From positions 1-42,552 of IMG/VR virus record IMGVR_UViG_3300036832_000321: a stretch of DNA of 42,552 nt; one strand, given 5' to 3'. The notes beneath the pieces are model-generated. The model saw nothing but the letters and a program-made list of their open reading frames with translations. It was not told where the DNA came from and did no database searches. The position numbers and the translations under genes were made by a program. This stretch comes from a virus. Shown here piece after piece: positions 8,501 to 17,264 of the stretch. Position 1 is the stretch's first letter; each line of letters begins with the position of its first letter.

Positions 8501-9777
8501 GGCCAGGAGTCGACGTGATCTCGCGCGCTCTGCCGCCGCCGCGCTCGGCGCCGACAGACACGGGGGTCGCCTTCATGCTCGGCGCGACGAGCGCAGGACC
8601 CAACTTCGCGCTCGTGCGCTCGCTTACCGAGTTCGTCTCGACGTTCGCCGACCGCACCGTCGCCGCCGCAGCGATCGCGTACGACGCGGCCGACGTCTAC
8701 TTCCGCGAGGGCGGCAACCAGCTCTACGTCTCGCGCACCGACGCGGCTGGCGGGCTCGCAGCCTCGGGCGCCGATCTCGAAGCGATGACACGCGCCGAGC
8801 TTGACGCGCTCGCCGTCGAGAAGGGGCTCGATCCCGCCGACTACTCGACGAAGAGCGACGAGATCGCTGCGCTCTCGGGGCCGGGGACACTCGCGCTCGA
8901 CGCGGGCATCACTGCCGCGCTCGGCTACCTGACGCGCGACCTCGGGCCGGGCCAGGTCTTCATCGCCGACCCGGTGCTCGCAGCCGACCCGGCGAACCAA
9001 TCGGCGCTGCTCGCTCACGCGCAGGCGTGCAACCGCGTCGCGCTGCTGTCGACGGCCGACGGCGACGAGTCAGCGCTCAGCGCGGCCGGGCTCGCGCTGC
9101 AGACCGACGCCAACTCGCGCTACGGGGCGCTCTTCGCACCGTCGGCGGTCATCCCGGGCGTCGTCGCTGGGACGACTCGCACCGTGCCCTACAGCGCCGT
9201 CGAGGCGGGGATCATCTCCCGCAACGACGTCAGCTACAACCCGAACATCGCCGCCGCAGGCGTGCTCGGTCAGGCCGTCTACGCGCTCGACGTCAACGGG
9301 CGCTACACCGATGCCGAGTATCAGACGCTCAACGACAGCTCGGTCGATATGGCCCGGGTCATCTACGGCGGCGTCCGCACGTACGGCTACCGCACGTGCG
9401 TCGATCCCGTCGCCGCGCCCGAGTGGCTCGATCTCGGCTGGGCTCGGCTCAACATGGCGATCACGGCGCAGGCCGAAGCGATCGGGGAGGGCTACGTCTT
9501 CTCGCAGCTCGACGGTCGCGGTCGCACGCTCGCGCAGTTCGGCGCCGATCTCTCGGCGATGCTCGCGGGCTACTACGACGCAGGCGCGCTGTACGGCGAG
9601 ACGCCGCAGGACGCCTACAACGTCGACGTCGGGTCGACCGTCAACACCCCGACGACGATCGCCAACGGCGAGCTACACGCGGTGATCGAGGTTCGGATGA
9701 GCCCGTTCGCCGAGTGGGTCGTGATCGAGATCGTCAAGGTCGACACGACGCAGTCGCTACCCGCAGTCGCAGCGTGA
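8497..9777 (+). CDS. Contractile tail sheath protein
   Basis: 426 residues from the ATG at 8497 (AGGAGGGG before it, ATGA overlap). The N-terminus has PGVDVISRALPPPRSAPTDTGVAF and the GGNQLYVSRTDA strand. The C-terminus has the conserved sheath region ending VIEVRMSPFAEWVVIEIVKV, which forms the handshake strands between subunits. A sheath gene makes this a myovirus-type particle. The tube gene follows 14 bases after the stop, as is usual. Confidence 0.92.
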   Translation: MRPGVDVISRALPPPRSAPTDTGVAFMLGATSAGPNFALVRSLTEFVSTFADRTVAAAAIAYDAADVYFREGGNQLYVSRTDAAGGLAASGADLEAMTRAELDALAVEKGLDPADYSTKSDEIAALSGPGTLALDAGITAALGYLTRDLGPGQVFIADPVLAADPANQSALLAHAQACNRVALLSTADGDESALSAAGLALQTDANSRYGALFAPSAVIPGVVAGTTRTVPYSAVEAGIISRNDVSYNPNIAAAGVLGQAVYALDVNGRYTDAEYQTLNDSSVDMARVIYGGVRTYGYRTCVDPVAAPEWLDLGWARLNMAITAQAEAIGEGYVFSQLDGRGRTLAQFGADLSAMLAGYYDAGALYGETPQDAYNVDVGSTVNTPTTIANGELHAVIEVRMSPFAEWVVIEIVKVDTTQSLPAVAA

Positions 9778-9791
9778 AGGGAGAGTGAGAG

Positions 9792-10202
9792 ATGGCACGC
9801 GAAGACCAATACGACATTCGAGTCAGCGTCGACGGCCAGAACCTCGGCACGTGGGACGTCTTCACGGGAGGCGACCTCGACACGACCGAACTCGTCTACA
9901 AGCCGGGCGGGATGATGCCGCAGGTCAGCCTCGGCGGCATCGTCACCGTCAACCAGGCGATCGTGAATCGCCTCTACCAGCTCAACCGCGACCACCTGCA
10001 GGTGCACTGGCTGCTCTCGCGAGTCGGCAAGGGCGCGATGGTGATCTCGAAGCAGCCGCTCGATCCCGACGGCAACGCCTACGGGAAGCCGATCGTCTAC
10101 AAGGGCGTCCTCAAGCGGTGCACCCCGCCGCCAGTCGACTCGAACTCGACTAACGCAGCGGTGATCGAGCTAGAGATGACGCCGCACGGCACGGTGGCGT
10201 GA
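9792..10202 (+). CDS. Tail tube protein
   Basis: 136 residues; an AGGGAGAGTGAGAG purine tract precedes the ATG. The composition is that of a beta-barrel tube protein: IRVSVDGQNLGTWDVFTGGD at the start, a LNRDHLQVHWLLSRVGKGAM centre, and VIELEMTPHGTVA at the end. Tube proteins stack into hexameric rings inside the sheath. The identification rests on size, the position right after the sheath and before the chaperones, and these motifs. Confidence 0.82.
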   Translation: MAREDQYDIRVSVDGQNLGTWDVFTGGDLDTTELVYKPGGMMPQVSLGGIVTVNQAIVNRLYQLNRDHLQVHWLLSRVGKGAMVISKQPLDPDGNAYGKPIVYKGVLKRCTPPPVDSNSTNAAVIELEMTPHGTVA

Positions 10203-10750
10203 TGGCGGCAGTCGAAGACCGCCCGACGTTCCCGACGAGCGACGACGACGACCTCGACGTCGTCGAGCAGCCGCGCCCGGCGTCCCCGTCGTTGATCGAG
10301 GTCCTCAAGGCGCAGCGGGCGAAGCTCAGCGACGAGCGGACCTTCGACCTGCTCGTGCCCGGGTACGGCGAGCTGCTCGTGCTGCGCCTCGGGCCGATCT
10401 CGGCCGATCAGCAGGCGCGGCTCGCCGAGCGCATCCAGCGGGGGCGCAACACGCGCAACGCGAGCGTCGACACCCTCGTAACCGCGTTCCGATCGCTGCT
10501 CGCCCGCCCGACGCCCACGGCTGCGCTTGAGCAGCTCGTCGACGACGAGGGCGACCCGCTCGGGCTCGACGATCGTCTCGCCGAGAAGCTCGACCTCGGG
10601 CCGGTCCGCACCGCTCGCGACGTGCTCGAAGCGCTCTTCCGGGGCGCGAACTCGCCGACGCTCGCGATCACGGCGGCTGCGAGCGAGTTCTTCGACTGGG
10701 GCGCGAGCGCGGGCGAAGAGATCGACGAGGACTTCCTGGGGGAATCCTGA
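10199..10750 (+). CDS. Tail assembly chaperone, short form
   Basis: 183 residues. It begins with GTG (10199) or ATG (10202) in an overlap with the tube stop. The N-terminus is acidic and disordered, followed by helices (LVPGYGELLVLRLGPISADQ, later LLARPTPTAALEQLVDDEG) and an acidic end (EEIDEDFLGES). Proteins of this kind sit between tube and tape measure and act as chaperones for the tape measure. A -1 slippage near its end (10738-10744) would fuse it to the next reading frame. Confidence 0.8.
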   Translation: MMAAVEDRPTFPTSDDDDLDVVEQPRPASPSLIEVLKAQRAKLSDERTFDLLVPGYGELLVLRLGPISADQQARLAERIQRGRNTRNASVDTLVTAFRSLLARPTPTAALEQLVDDEGDPLGLDDRLAEKLDLGPVRTARDVLEALFRGANSPTLAITAAASEFFDWGASAGEEIDEDFLGES

Positions 10751-10775
10751 GCGGTGACCCGATTGCGGTCGCCGC
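10738..10775 (+). promoter_or_regulatory. Programmed -1 frameshift signal
   Basis: The slip site is five G followed by AA, read G GGG GAA in the zero frame (10738-10744). It is followed by a six-base spacer containing the zero-frame TGA. Next comes a hairpin with a nine-pair stem (10751-10759 with 10767-10775, one G-U pair) and a seven-base loop. Slippery run, short spacer and stem match known -1 frameshift signals of tail chaperone genes. The P-site GGG can re-pair exactly; the A-site codon re-pairs only partly. Confidence 0.75.
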
Positions 10776-10944
10776 GACGCTCGCAGTGCTCGGGCTCCCC
10801 GTCGAGCGGTTCCTGACGACACGCGACAGCGAAGAGCGTCTCGTGCTCGCCGCGCTCGCCCGCAAGGCGTTCGAGCTGGTCGGGGTCATGCAGCGCAACC
10901 AGGCGGCGCACGTCGTCAACGCGCTCGTCAAGGCGACGAGGTAG
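10741..10944 (+). CDS. Tail assembly chaperone frameshift extension
   Basis: An open frame in the -1 phase relative to the short chaperone, giving about 67 extra residues from GILSGDPIAVAATL to the TAG at 10942-10944. It has no ATG or GTG with a ribosome binding site at its beginning, but its third codon positions are almost all G/C. The tape-measure ATG follows its stop at once. The extension is mostly helical (ALARKAFELVGVMQRNQAA). Translating through the slip site gives a fusion of about 248 residues, the equivalent of lambda gpGT. Confidence 0.85.
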   Translation, partial: GILSGDPIAVAATLAVLGLPVERFLTTRDSEERLVLAALARKAFELVGVMQRNQAAHVVNALVKATR

Positions 10945-12660
10945 ATGGCCGAGACGGTCGACATATTCGTCGTGCTCCGGGGCGTCGCCCAGCTCGTGCA
11001 GGGTGCGCAGCAGTCGGCGGCGGCGATCACCGAGGTAGGCGACGCGAGTGAGACGACCGGCAAGAAGGCGGCGGGCGGCTGGAAGTCGATGCTCAAGTGG
11101 GCCGGGGGCGCGGCCCTCTTCTACGGCGCGACGAAGTTCATCAAGTCGTCGGTCGACGCGACGTCGCAGCTCACCAAGGCGTCGCTCTCGCTGACCCGGC
11201 AGACGGGGCTCGATATCCAGAAGTCGAGCGAGTGGGTGTCGCTGACGCAGGAGCGGGGCATCTCGTCGCGTCAGCTCACGACGTCGATCGCGAAGCTGAA
11301 CAAGATGATCGAGACGTCGGCGACCGGGACGTCGAAGAGCAACACCGAGATCGCCGCCTACCGCGCCCAGATCGACCAGCTCGCGAAGAGCGGCGCCCCG
11401 GACGCCGCGAAGCAGATGGCGAGCCTGAGCACGAAGATCGCGAGCGCGCAGGCGTCGGGTCAGAAGGCGCGGCTCGTGATGCAGCAGCTCGGCGTCCCGC
11501 TCGACTCGATCTCGAAGGGCAACACCGGCCAGGTGCTCGGCAAGATCGCCGACGCCTTCGAGAAGATCAGGAACCCCGCCGAGCGATCGGCGCTCGCGCA
11601 GCAGCTCTTCGGCCGCGCGGGGCAGCAGCTCCTACCGATCCTCATGGAAGGCTCGGCGGGGATCGACAAGTTGCTCGCGAAGCAGAAGTCGTACGGCAAC
11701 TACCTGACCGACAAGTCGGTCAAGGCCAATAAGCAGGCGATCGAGCAGCAGCGCGAACTCGACACCGCGCTCTCAGGCGTCAAGGTCCAGCTCGGGCAAG
11801 CGCTGCTGCCGGTGCTCGTCACCTTCTCGAAGATGCTCGTCGCCATCGCCCGCTTCATCCGGCCGGTGACGTCCAACGCGAAGACGCTGACGATCGTGAT
11901 CATCGCCCTGACGGCGGCGGTCGTCGCGTGGAAAGTCGCGACGATGGCGCAGGCGGTCGCGACGCTCGCCGCGACCGGCGCGACCGAGGGATGGACGACC
12001 GCGCAGCTCGCGCTCAACCTCGCGCTCGACGCGAACGTAATCGGGCTCGTCGTTATTGCCGTCGTTGCGCTCGGCGTTGCGTTCATCGAGGCGTATAAGC
12101 ACGTCAAGTTTTTCCGCGACTTCGTCAACGAGACGTGGAAGCTGCTGCTCGCGGGCGCTCAGTGGGTGCTCGACTTTTTCGAGCATCACTGGATGGAAGT
12201 GCTCGCGACGGCGATCGCCGGGCCGTTCGGGCTCGCCGCCGTCGAGATTTACAAGCACTGGGACACGATCAAGCAGTACGCGCTCGGTGTCGTCGCCGCG
12301 ATCAAGGGCGCGATCCAAGACCTCGTGAACTGGGTCGACTCGCTGCCCGGCAAGATCGGCGGGGTGCTCAAGAAGATTCCGGGCGTCAGCCTCGCCGAGA
12401 AGGCGTACGGCGGGATCACGAAGCACCTAGCGGCGGGTGGTGCCGTCACGGGCGGCGGCGCCTTCATGGTCGGCGAGCACGGCCCCGAGATGGTCGCGCT
12501 GCCCGCAGGCTCGGCCGTCAGCCCGATCCCCGAGGGCGCGCGCTTCGGTCGCGGCATGGGCGGCGAGCCGCTGACGATCATCGTCCCGGTGACCGTCGAC
12601 GGGCGCGAGCTGACCCGCGTCGTCGCTCGCGTGACGTCCGACCAGCTCGCGAGACGATGA
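10945..12660 (+). CDS. Tail tape measure protein
   Basis: 571 residues. The N-terminal part is helical with Ala/Gln-rich repeats; the middle has two hydrophobic segments (about 313-340 TLTIVIIALTAAVVAWKVA and 363-380 ANVIGLVVIAVVALGVAF). The C-terminus has GGAFMVGEHGPEMVALPAG, a stretch typical of tape measure proteins. It sets tail length; using the usual 0.15 nm per residue, the tail would be about 85 nm. It is short for a tape measure, consistent with a small contractile tail. The ATG directly follows the TAG of the frameshifted chaperone. Confidence 0.88.
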   Translation: MAETVDIFVVLRGVAQLVQGAQQSAAAITEVGDASETTGKKAAGGWKSMLKWAGGAALFYGATKFIKSSVDATSQLTKASLSLTRQTGLDIQKSSEWVSLTQERGISSRQLTTSIAKLNKMIETSATGTSKSNTEIAAYRAQIDQLAKSGAPDAAKQMASLSTKIASAQASGQKARLVMQQLGVPLDSISKGNTGQVLGKIADAFEKIRNPAERSALAQQLFGRAGQQLLPILMEGSAGIDKLLAKQKSYGNYLTDKSVKANKQAIEQQRELDTALSGVKVQLGQALLPVLVTFSKMLVAIARFIRPVTSNAKTLTIVIIALTAAVVAWKVATMAQAVATLAATGATEGWTTAQLALNLALDANVIGLVVIAVVALGVAFIEAYKHVKFFRDFVNETWKLLLAGAQWVLDFFEHHWMEVLATAIAGPFGLAAVEIYKHWDTIKQYALGVVAAIKGAIQDLVNWVDSLPGKIGGVLKKIPGVSLAEKAYGGITKHLAAGGAVTGGGAFMVGEHGPEMVALPAGSAVSPIPEGARFGRGMGGEPLTIIVPVTVDGRELTRVVARVTSDQLARR

Positions 12661-13397
12661 GCGCGACACCCCCGCTCGGCTGGGTTCGCATCTACTCGGT
12701 CGACCCGCCGATCTCGATCACTGCGCGCCTGGGCGCTGACCGGCCGAACGTCGATCAGGGCTACGGGGGATGGAGCGAGGTCGCACGGCCGAGACGCTCG
12801 ACGCTCTCGATCTGGGTCGGTCGACCCGCGCTGCGGATGACGCTCTCGATCCAGTTCGAGGCGTGGTCGACGCAGACGTCAGTCGAGCGTCAGATCGCGC
12901 AGCTCGAACGGCTCGCGAGCCCGTCGGCGTCAGACGGTCAGCCCGCCCGCGTGAAGCTCGTCGCCCGGGGCGGCGCCGTCCCGTATCAGGCGCGCACGTG
13001 GGTCGTCGACAACCTCACGTGGGGGGACGCCGCAGCGAACTCGAAGGGCGATCGAGTGCGTCAGCAGGTCGCGCTCTCGCTGCTCGAATACATCGTCGAC
13101 GTGCATGTCGATCAGGTCGCGCCGTCGCAGAAGCAGCGCGCCAAGACCACGATCGCGCAGACGAAGGCCGGGGCGTCTCAGAAGCGAGTCGTCGCGGGCA
13201 AGGGCCGCAGCGCGCCAGGCGCCACGGTGGCGCGTCTGGCGAGCACTCCTGCGACTGAGTTCGGCGACGGCGACGATCTGCTCTCGATCGCTGCGCGCGA
13301 GCTGGGCGACGCGACGCGCTGGGTCGAGATCGCGCAGCTCAACGGCATCCGCGACCCGCGCTCGATCGTCGTCGGGCAGGTGCTCCGTCTCCCGTGA
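12657..13397 (+). CDS. LysM-domain baseplate protein
   Basis: 246 residues from an ATG in an ATGA overlap. The first 150 residues contain WVRIYSVDPPISIT and VERQIAQLERLASPSA, as in baseplate proteins that bind the hub (XkdP-like). The C-terminus is a LysM module: FGDGDDLLSIAARELGDA, RWVEIAQLNGIRDP and VVGQVLRLP. In contractile tails such a LysM protein connects hub and tube or holds peptidoglycan. It sits between tape measure and hub as expected. Confidence 0.8.
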   Translation: MSATPPLGWVRIYSVDPPISITARLGADRPNVDQGYGGWSEVARPRRSTLSIWVGRPALRMTLSIQFEAWSTQTSVERQIAQLERLASPSASDGQPARVKLVARGGAVPYQARTWVVDNLTWGDAAANSKGDRVRQQVALSLLEYIVDVHVDQVAPSQKQRAKTTIAQTKAGASQKRVVAGKGRSAPGATVARLASTPATEFGDGDDLLSIAARELGDATRWVEIAQLNGIRDPRSIVVGQVLRLP

Positions 13398-15295
13398 GCA
13401 CGCTCGCTCTCGCCGACGACGTCTCGCTCGACGCGCTGCTGCTGCTCGCCGCCAACCAGCAGATCAAGGGCAAGGGCGTCGACGTCAGCTCGCGCGTCAC
13501 CGACGGGACGCTCGATCGGACGATGACCGGCGCGTCGACGATGACGATGACGCTCGAAGACGAGCGGCGCGACCTGCTCCGATCGGGGCTCTTCGAGACG
13601 TCGATCGACGTGCAGCTCGACGGGCAATGGTGGCGGCTCGTGAAGGTGAGCAAGTCGGGCGACGTGCTCACGCTCACCTTCGAGGATCGAGTCGTCGCGT
13701 ACCTGCGCACGTTCAACTCGCCCCGCAAGGCGAAGCGCTCGTCGATGACGCGCGCCGAGTTCGCCCTCTCGCTCGTGCGTGAGGTCAAGCAGGGCGGCGG
13801 CGTCCCGTTCGTCTGCCCCGACCTGCACGTCGCCCAGAAGGTCGCGCCGATCGCGACGTCGAGTCAGCAGACGACCAACGCCGCACGATCGGCCGCGATC
13901 GCACCCGGGCTCTCGACCGACGCGAAGCTCACCGTGCAAGGTGCGCCAGCAACGACGCTGCAGAAGCAGAACGCGCAGCGCGTGCTCGACGTCGCTGCTT
14001 CGGTCAGCGCCGGGACCCGCCCGACGCTCGCGCTCATGGAAGCGGTGATCGTCGAGTCGGGCGTGATGAATCTCGGCTACGGCGACGCGACGTCGACGGG
14101 CATCTTGCAGGTGCTCAGCTCGACAGCGGCGGGGCTCGGGATCGACGCGCGAGACGTCGAGCAGTGCTGCAACGTCTTCCTTACGCGCGGCTTCACGGGC
14201 GCGGGCGGCGCGATCGCCGTCGCTGCGAAGTACCCGAACCTCACGGCCGGGCAAGTCGCGCAGGCGGTGCAGGGCTCGGCCTACCCGGGGCGCTACGACC
14301 AGCGTCAGACCGAGGCGCAGGCGTTCGTCGACGCCTACAGCGGCAGCTCGACGGGCGGCACAGTCGCGTCGTCGACGATCACGAGGGCGCAGCCGTATCA
14401 GTTCCAACGCGGCGGAACGAACGGCGCGAAGGAAGACTCGTGGACGTGCCTGCAGCGGCTCGCGCAGGAGGTCAACTGGCGCTGCTTCGTCGTCGACGGC
14501 GCCGTCTACTTCGTCAGCGAGACGACGCTGCTCAAGGCGAAGCCGACGCTGACGATCAGCGAGCAGACGCTCGGGGTCAGCTCGATCGACTTCGACGTCG
14601 ACAACGGCAAGGCGCAGAGCACGGCGACGGTGACAGCCCGCGCCGATCGGTGGGGCACCCCGCCCGGCTCGGTCGTCGTCGTCGAGAACTCTGGCCCGGC
14701 CGATGGGCGCTGGCTCGTCGAAGAGGTCAGCCGCGACGTCTTCAACGCGCTCGCCACGATCACGCTCAAGCGCGCGACGAAGCCACTGCTCGAACCGGCG
14801 CCGTCGACGACGAGCGTCAGCAGCAGCTCGTCGAGCGGGCTCAGCGCGTCAGCGTCGCCGAGCGTCGCGAGCGCCTACGCCGCAGCTCAAGCGATCGACG
14901 CGAAGCGCTACCCGTACGTCTGGGGCGGCGGGCACGCGCACTGCGGCACACCCGACGGGGGCGTCTCGGGCGGCGAGGGCGGCGGCATCGGCCTGATCGG
15001 CTACGACTGCTCGGGCTCGACGTGCGCAGTGCTCGCGAGCGCTGATCTCGGCTTCTCGCTCGGCGGTCCCGCGACCGTCTCGGGCACGATCGCGTCGAGC
15101 TGGGGCGCGCCCGGGAAGGGGCAGGGGCTCACCGTCTACGCGAGCAGCGTGCACGTCTTCATGGTCTTCCACACCGACAGCGGCGATCAGCACTTCGGGA
15201 CGGGCAACTGGGGCAAGAGCTGGGACGGCCCCGGCTTCAACCCCGAGATGCACCCGCTCGACGGCTTCACCGCTCGACACTGGCCCGGCACGTGA
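13394..15295 (+). CDS. Baseplate hub with transglycosylase-like and NlpC/P60-like domains
   Basis: 633 residues. Residues 20-110 and 330-465 resemble the hub (gpD / gp27-like) halves: DVSSRVTDGTLDRTMTGAS, and later SIDFDVDNGKAQSTATVTAR. Inserted between them (about 185-315) is a lytic-transglycosylase-like segment with MEAVIVESG (Glu221) and STGILQVLSS. The C-terminus (about 490-633) looks NlpC/P60-like, with PYVWGGGHAHC, the catalytic GYDCSGST (Cys539) and VHVFMVF (His587). It would open the cell wall during infection. GTGA overlaps join it to both neighbours. Confidence 0.82.
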   Translation: MSTLALADDVSLDALLLLAANQQIKGKGVDVSSRVTDGTLDRTMTGASTMTMTLEDERRDLLRSGLFETSIDVQLDGQWWRLVKVSKSGDVLTLTFEDRVVAYLRTFNSPRKAKRSSMTRAEFALSLVREVKQGGGVPFVCPDLHVAQKVAPIATSSQQTTNAARSAAIAPGLSTDAKLTVQGAPATTLQKQNAQRVLDVAASVSAGTRPTLALMEAVIVESGVMNLGYGDATSTGILQVLSSTAAGLGIDARDVEQCCNVFLTRGFTGAGGAIAVAAKYPNLTAGQVAQAVQGSAYPGRYDQRQTEAQAFVDAYSGSSTGGTVASSTITRAQPYQFQRGGTNGAKEDSWTCLQRLAQEVNWRCFVVDGAVYFVSETTLLKAKPTLTISEQTLGVSSIDFDVDNGKAQSTATVTARADRWGTPPGSVVVVENSGPADGRWLVEEVSRDVFNALATITLKRATKPLLEPAPSTTSVSSSSSSGLSASASPSVASAYAAAQAIDAKRYPYVWGGGHAHCGTPDGGVSGGEGGGIGLIGYDCSGSTCAVLASADLGFSLGGPATVSGTIASSWGAPGKGQGLTVYASSVHVFMVFHTDSGDQHFGTGNWGKSWDGPGFNPEMHPLDGFTARHWPGT

Positions 15296-16626
15296 GCGAC
15301 CTACTCTCAGAAGTCATCCGCAGCGCGCCGCCCGAGCTGCCGACGCCCGTCTCGGCCGTGCGCGCAATCGTCGCGAACACCGCGACCGACCCGACCGACG
15401 ACCTCTACGTCACCGTCGCCGCCTTCGACGGCAGTCGTCAGCGCTGGGGGCCGGTGCGCTGGGTGCCCTCGAACGGGCTACCCGCAGCCGGTGATGAGTG
15501 CCTGCTCGTGCTGACCGAAGAGGACGGCACCCCGTGGGCGCTCACGAGCGCGCCCGTCTACGGGACGGGCGAACCCGGGCCACCCGGCCCCGTCGGGCCA
15601 GAGGGTCCGCAAGGCGACACCGGCCCACCTGGCGGGCCGGGTCCGGCGGGGCCACAAGGCCCGAAGGGCGATCAGGGCACGGCAGGCGGCGCAGGCCCGG
15701 CCGGTCCCGCTGGCCCCGCAGGCGCGCCGGGCTACCCCGACACGACGGGGAAGCTCAACGACGTCCTCACCGTCAGCACGAGCGGCGCCGCCCCGACGTG
15801 GCAACCGACGCAGCCTGCAGGCTCGACGATCGAGTACGTCGGCGCCTACGACCCGGCCGCGACCTACCACGACGGCGACTACGTCATCGGGGCCGACGGG
15901 CTGACGTATCAGTGCGTCAAGGAAGGCACGACGGGCGTCACCCCGGCACCGTTCGGGACGTCGGGGCTCGGCGTCCCGACCCCGGTCGTCAACGGCCAGT
16001 GGGTGAAGGGCGTCGGCGGCGTCCCGGTGTGGTCAGCGATCACGCCCGCAGACGTCGGGCTACCGAAGATCACGAGAAGCGCGCTCTCGGCGGGACCACC
16101 AGCGAGCCCGGCCAACGGTGATATCTGGCAGGTGACGGGCATCGACGGCGCTGGCGGCGTCTGGCAGTTCGCCTACAACGCGGGCTCATCGTCGGCGTAC
16201 AAGTGGGAGTTCATCGGAGGCTCGCCGATCCTCGTCGTTGGTGGCGCGAGCGGCCTGATCAGCGCGGGCTTCGCCGTGTCCGCGCCAAACTGGTACTCGC
16301 CCGGCTCGGGCTTCAACTACACCGTCCCGAGGCCCGGCGACTACACGCTTCGCGACGGCACCGTGACGCTCGCGAGCGCCACCGGGGCGGCGTACGCGCT
16401 CGCCGGGTTCTTCAAAAACGCCGCCGCCCCGACGCTCATCGGGCATACCCCGTTCACGGCCCAGAGCATCGCCGCCGACGCCTCGGTCACGATCCCCTGC
16501 CACGTCTGGACGTTCGCCGGTTGCGTCGCCAACGATCTGCTCGGGCTCGCCGTCGCGACGCAGGCCAATGGGACGATCACGTTTAGCGAGGTCGCGTACG
16601 CCGTCTACCCGAGGCGAATCTCGTGA
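15292..16626 (+). CDS. Spike-like OB-fold plus collagen-like tail fibre
   Basis: 444 residues. Residues 20-92 look like the OB-fold of a baseplate spike (VRAIVANTATDPTDDLY, then LPAAGDECLLVLTEEDG). Residues 93-149 are Gly-X-Y collagen-like repeats. Next is a chitin-binding-like module (TIEYVGAYDPAATYHDGDYV), then the linker NGQWVKGVGGVPVWSAIT, and a beta-rich C-terminal domain. It probably forms a trimeric fibre or spike that binds the host surface. No separate gpV spike gene is visible, so this may supply that function. Confidence 0.7.
   Translation: MSDLLSEVIRSAPPELPTPVSAVRAIVANTATDPTDDLYVTVAAFDGSRQRWGPVRWVPSNGLPAAGDECLLVLTEEDGTPWALTSAPVYGTGEPGPPGPVGPEGPQGDTGPPGGPGPAGPQGPKGDQGTAGGAGPAGPAGPAGAPGYPDTTGKLNDVLTVSTSGAAPTWQPTQPAGSTIEYVGAYDPAATYHDGDYVIGADGLTYQCVKEGTTGVTPAPFGTSGLGVPTPVVNGQWVKGVGGVPVWSAITPADVGLPKITRSALSAGPPASPANGDIWQVTGIDGAGGVWQFAYNAGSSSAYKWEFIGGSPILVVGGASGLISAGFAVSAPNWYSPGSGFNYTVPRPGDYTLRDGTVTLASATGAAYALAGFFKNAAAPTLIGHTPFTAQSIAADASVTIPCHVWTFAGCVANDLLGLAVATQANGTITFSEVAYAVYPRRIS
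15568..15738 (+). repeat. Collagen-like Gly-X-Y repeat coding region
   Basis: Nineteen consecutive triplets beginning with Gly, encoded by GGN-CCN-rich codons (for example GPPGPVGPEGPQGDTG). It forms a rigid triple-helical stalk in many phage fibres and can change length by slippage or recombination. Confidence 0.85.
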
Positions 16627-17264
16627 CCGACGTCGTCGACGAGCGAGCTGTCCCCGACCCGACGACGACGCGCTGGGTGCCCGTCGGCCCCGGCCCGAAC
16701 CCGCTCGCGAATCTGAGCTACCTCGGCGACTGGGCATCGGGGCAGTCGTACGTCAGGGGCAACGTCGTCGTCTACAACGGCGTCCTCTACGAGTGCGTGC
16801 AGGCGACGAGCGCCGCCCCTGTCCCGTTCCCCGGGCCGGGCCTCTACCGCGTCCCGGCGATCGGCTCGCGCGTTCATCTCGCGGCAGCTCAGACGATCCC
16901 GTCGACGGCCGGAACGAAGGTGCTTTTCGACACCGTCGACCGGGATGACGGCGGCTGGTGGGACGCCGCGAATCACTGGATGGTCGCCCCGACGACGGGC
17001 TGGTACACCTTCGCGGCGGTCCTGCTCTGGGCTGCTGCGAGCGCGGCGACCTACCTTTCGACGCAGCTCGCCGACGAGACGACGGGCGGGATCAGCTTTC
17101 AGAGCGACAGCGTGCCCGCGAACGGTGGCGCTCTGCTGGCTTGCGGTGGCCCCGTGCCCTTGACGGCGGGGCATCACTACAGCATCCACGCCTATCAGCA
17201 GAGCGGAGCCAACCTCAACGTCAACGCGGACGCTCGCTGTCACTTCGCGCTCGTGCAGCTATGA
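16623..17264 (+). CDS. Tail fibre with carbohydrate-binding-like and C1q-like parts
   Basis: 213 residues starting at a GTG overlapping the previous stop. Residues 30-65 (YLGDWASGQSYVRGNVVVYN, then LYECVQAT) resemble a carbohydrate-binding type 5/12 module. The rest (GTKVLFDTVDRDDGGWWD, APTTGWYTFAAVLLW, later CHFALVQL) looks like a C1q/TNF-type jelly roll used by phage fibre tips. It is likely a receptor-binding protein. The N-terminus (VVDERAVPDPTTTRWVPVGP) is shared with the next gene, so the two are probably duplicated. Confidence 0.7.
   Translation: MTDVVDERAVPDPTTTRWVPVGPGPNPLANLSYLGDWASGQSYVRGNVVVYNGVLYECVQATSAAPVPFPGPGLYRVPAIGSRVHLAAAQTIPSTAGTKVLFDTVDRDDGGWWDAANHWMVAPTTGWYTFAAVLLWAAASAATYLSTQLADETTGGISFQSDSVPANGGALLACGGPVPLTAGHHYSIHAYQQSGANLNVNADARCHFALVQL

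Noticed and set aside
15568-15738. Short regular repeats that could suggest a CRISPR or satellite
   Set aside because: They are in frame and encode collagen-like Gly-X-Y triplets.
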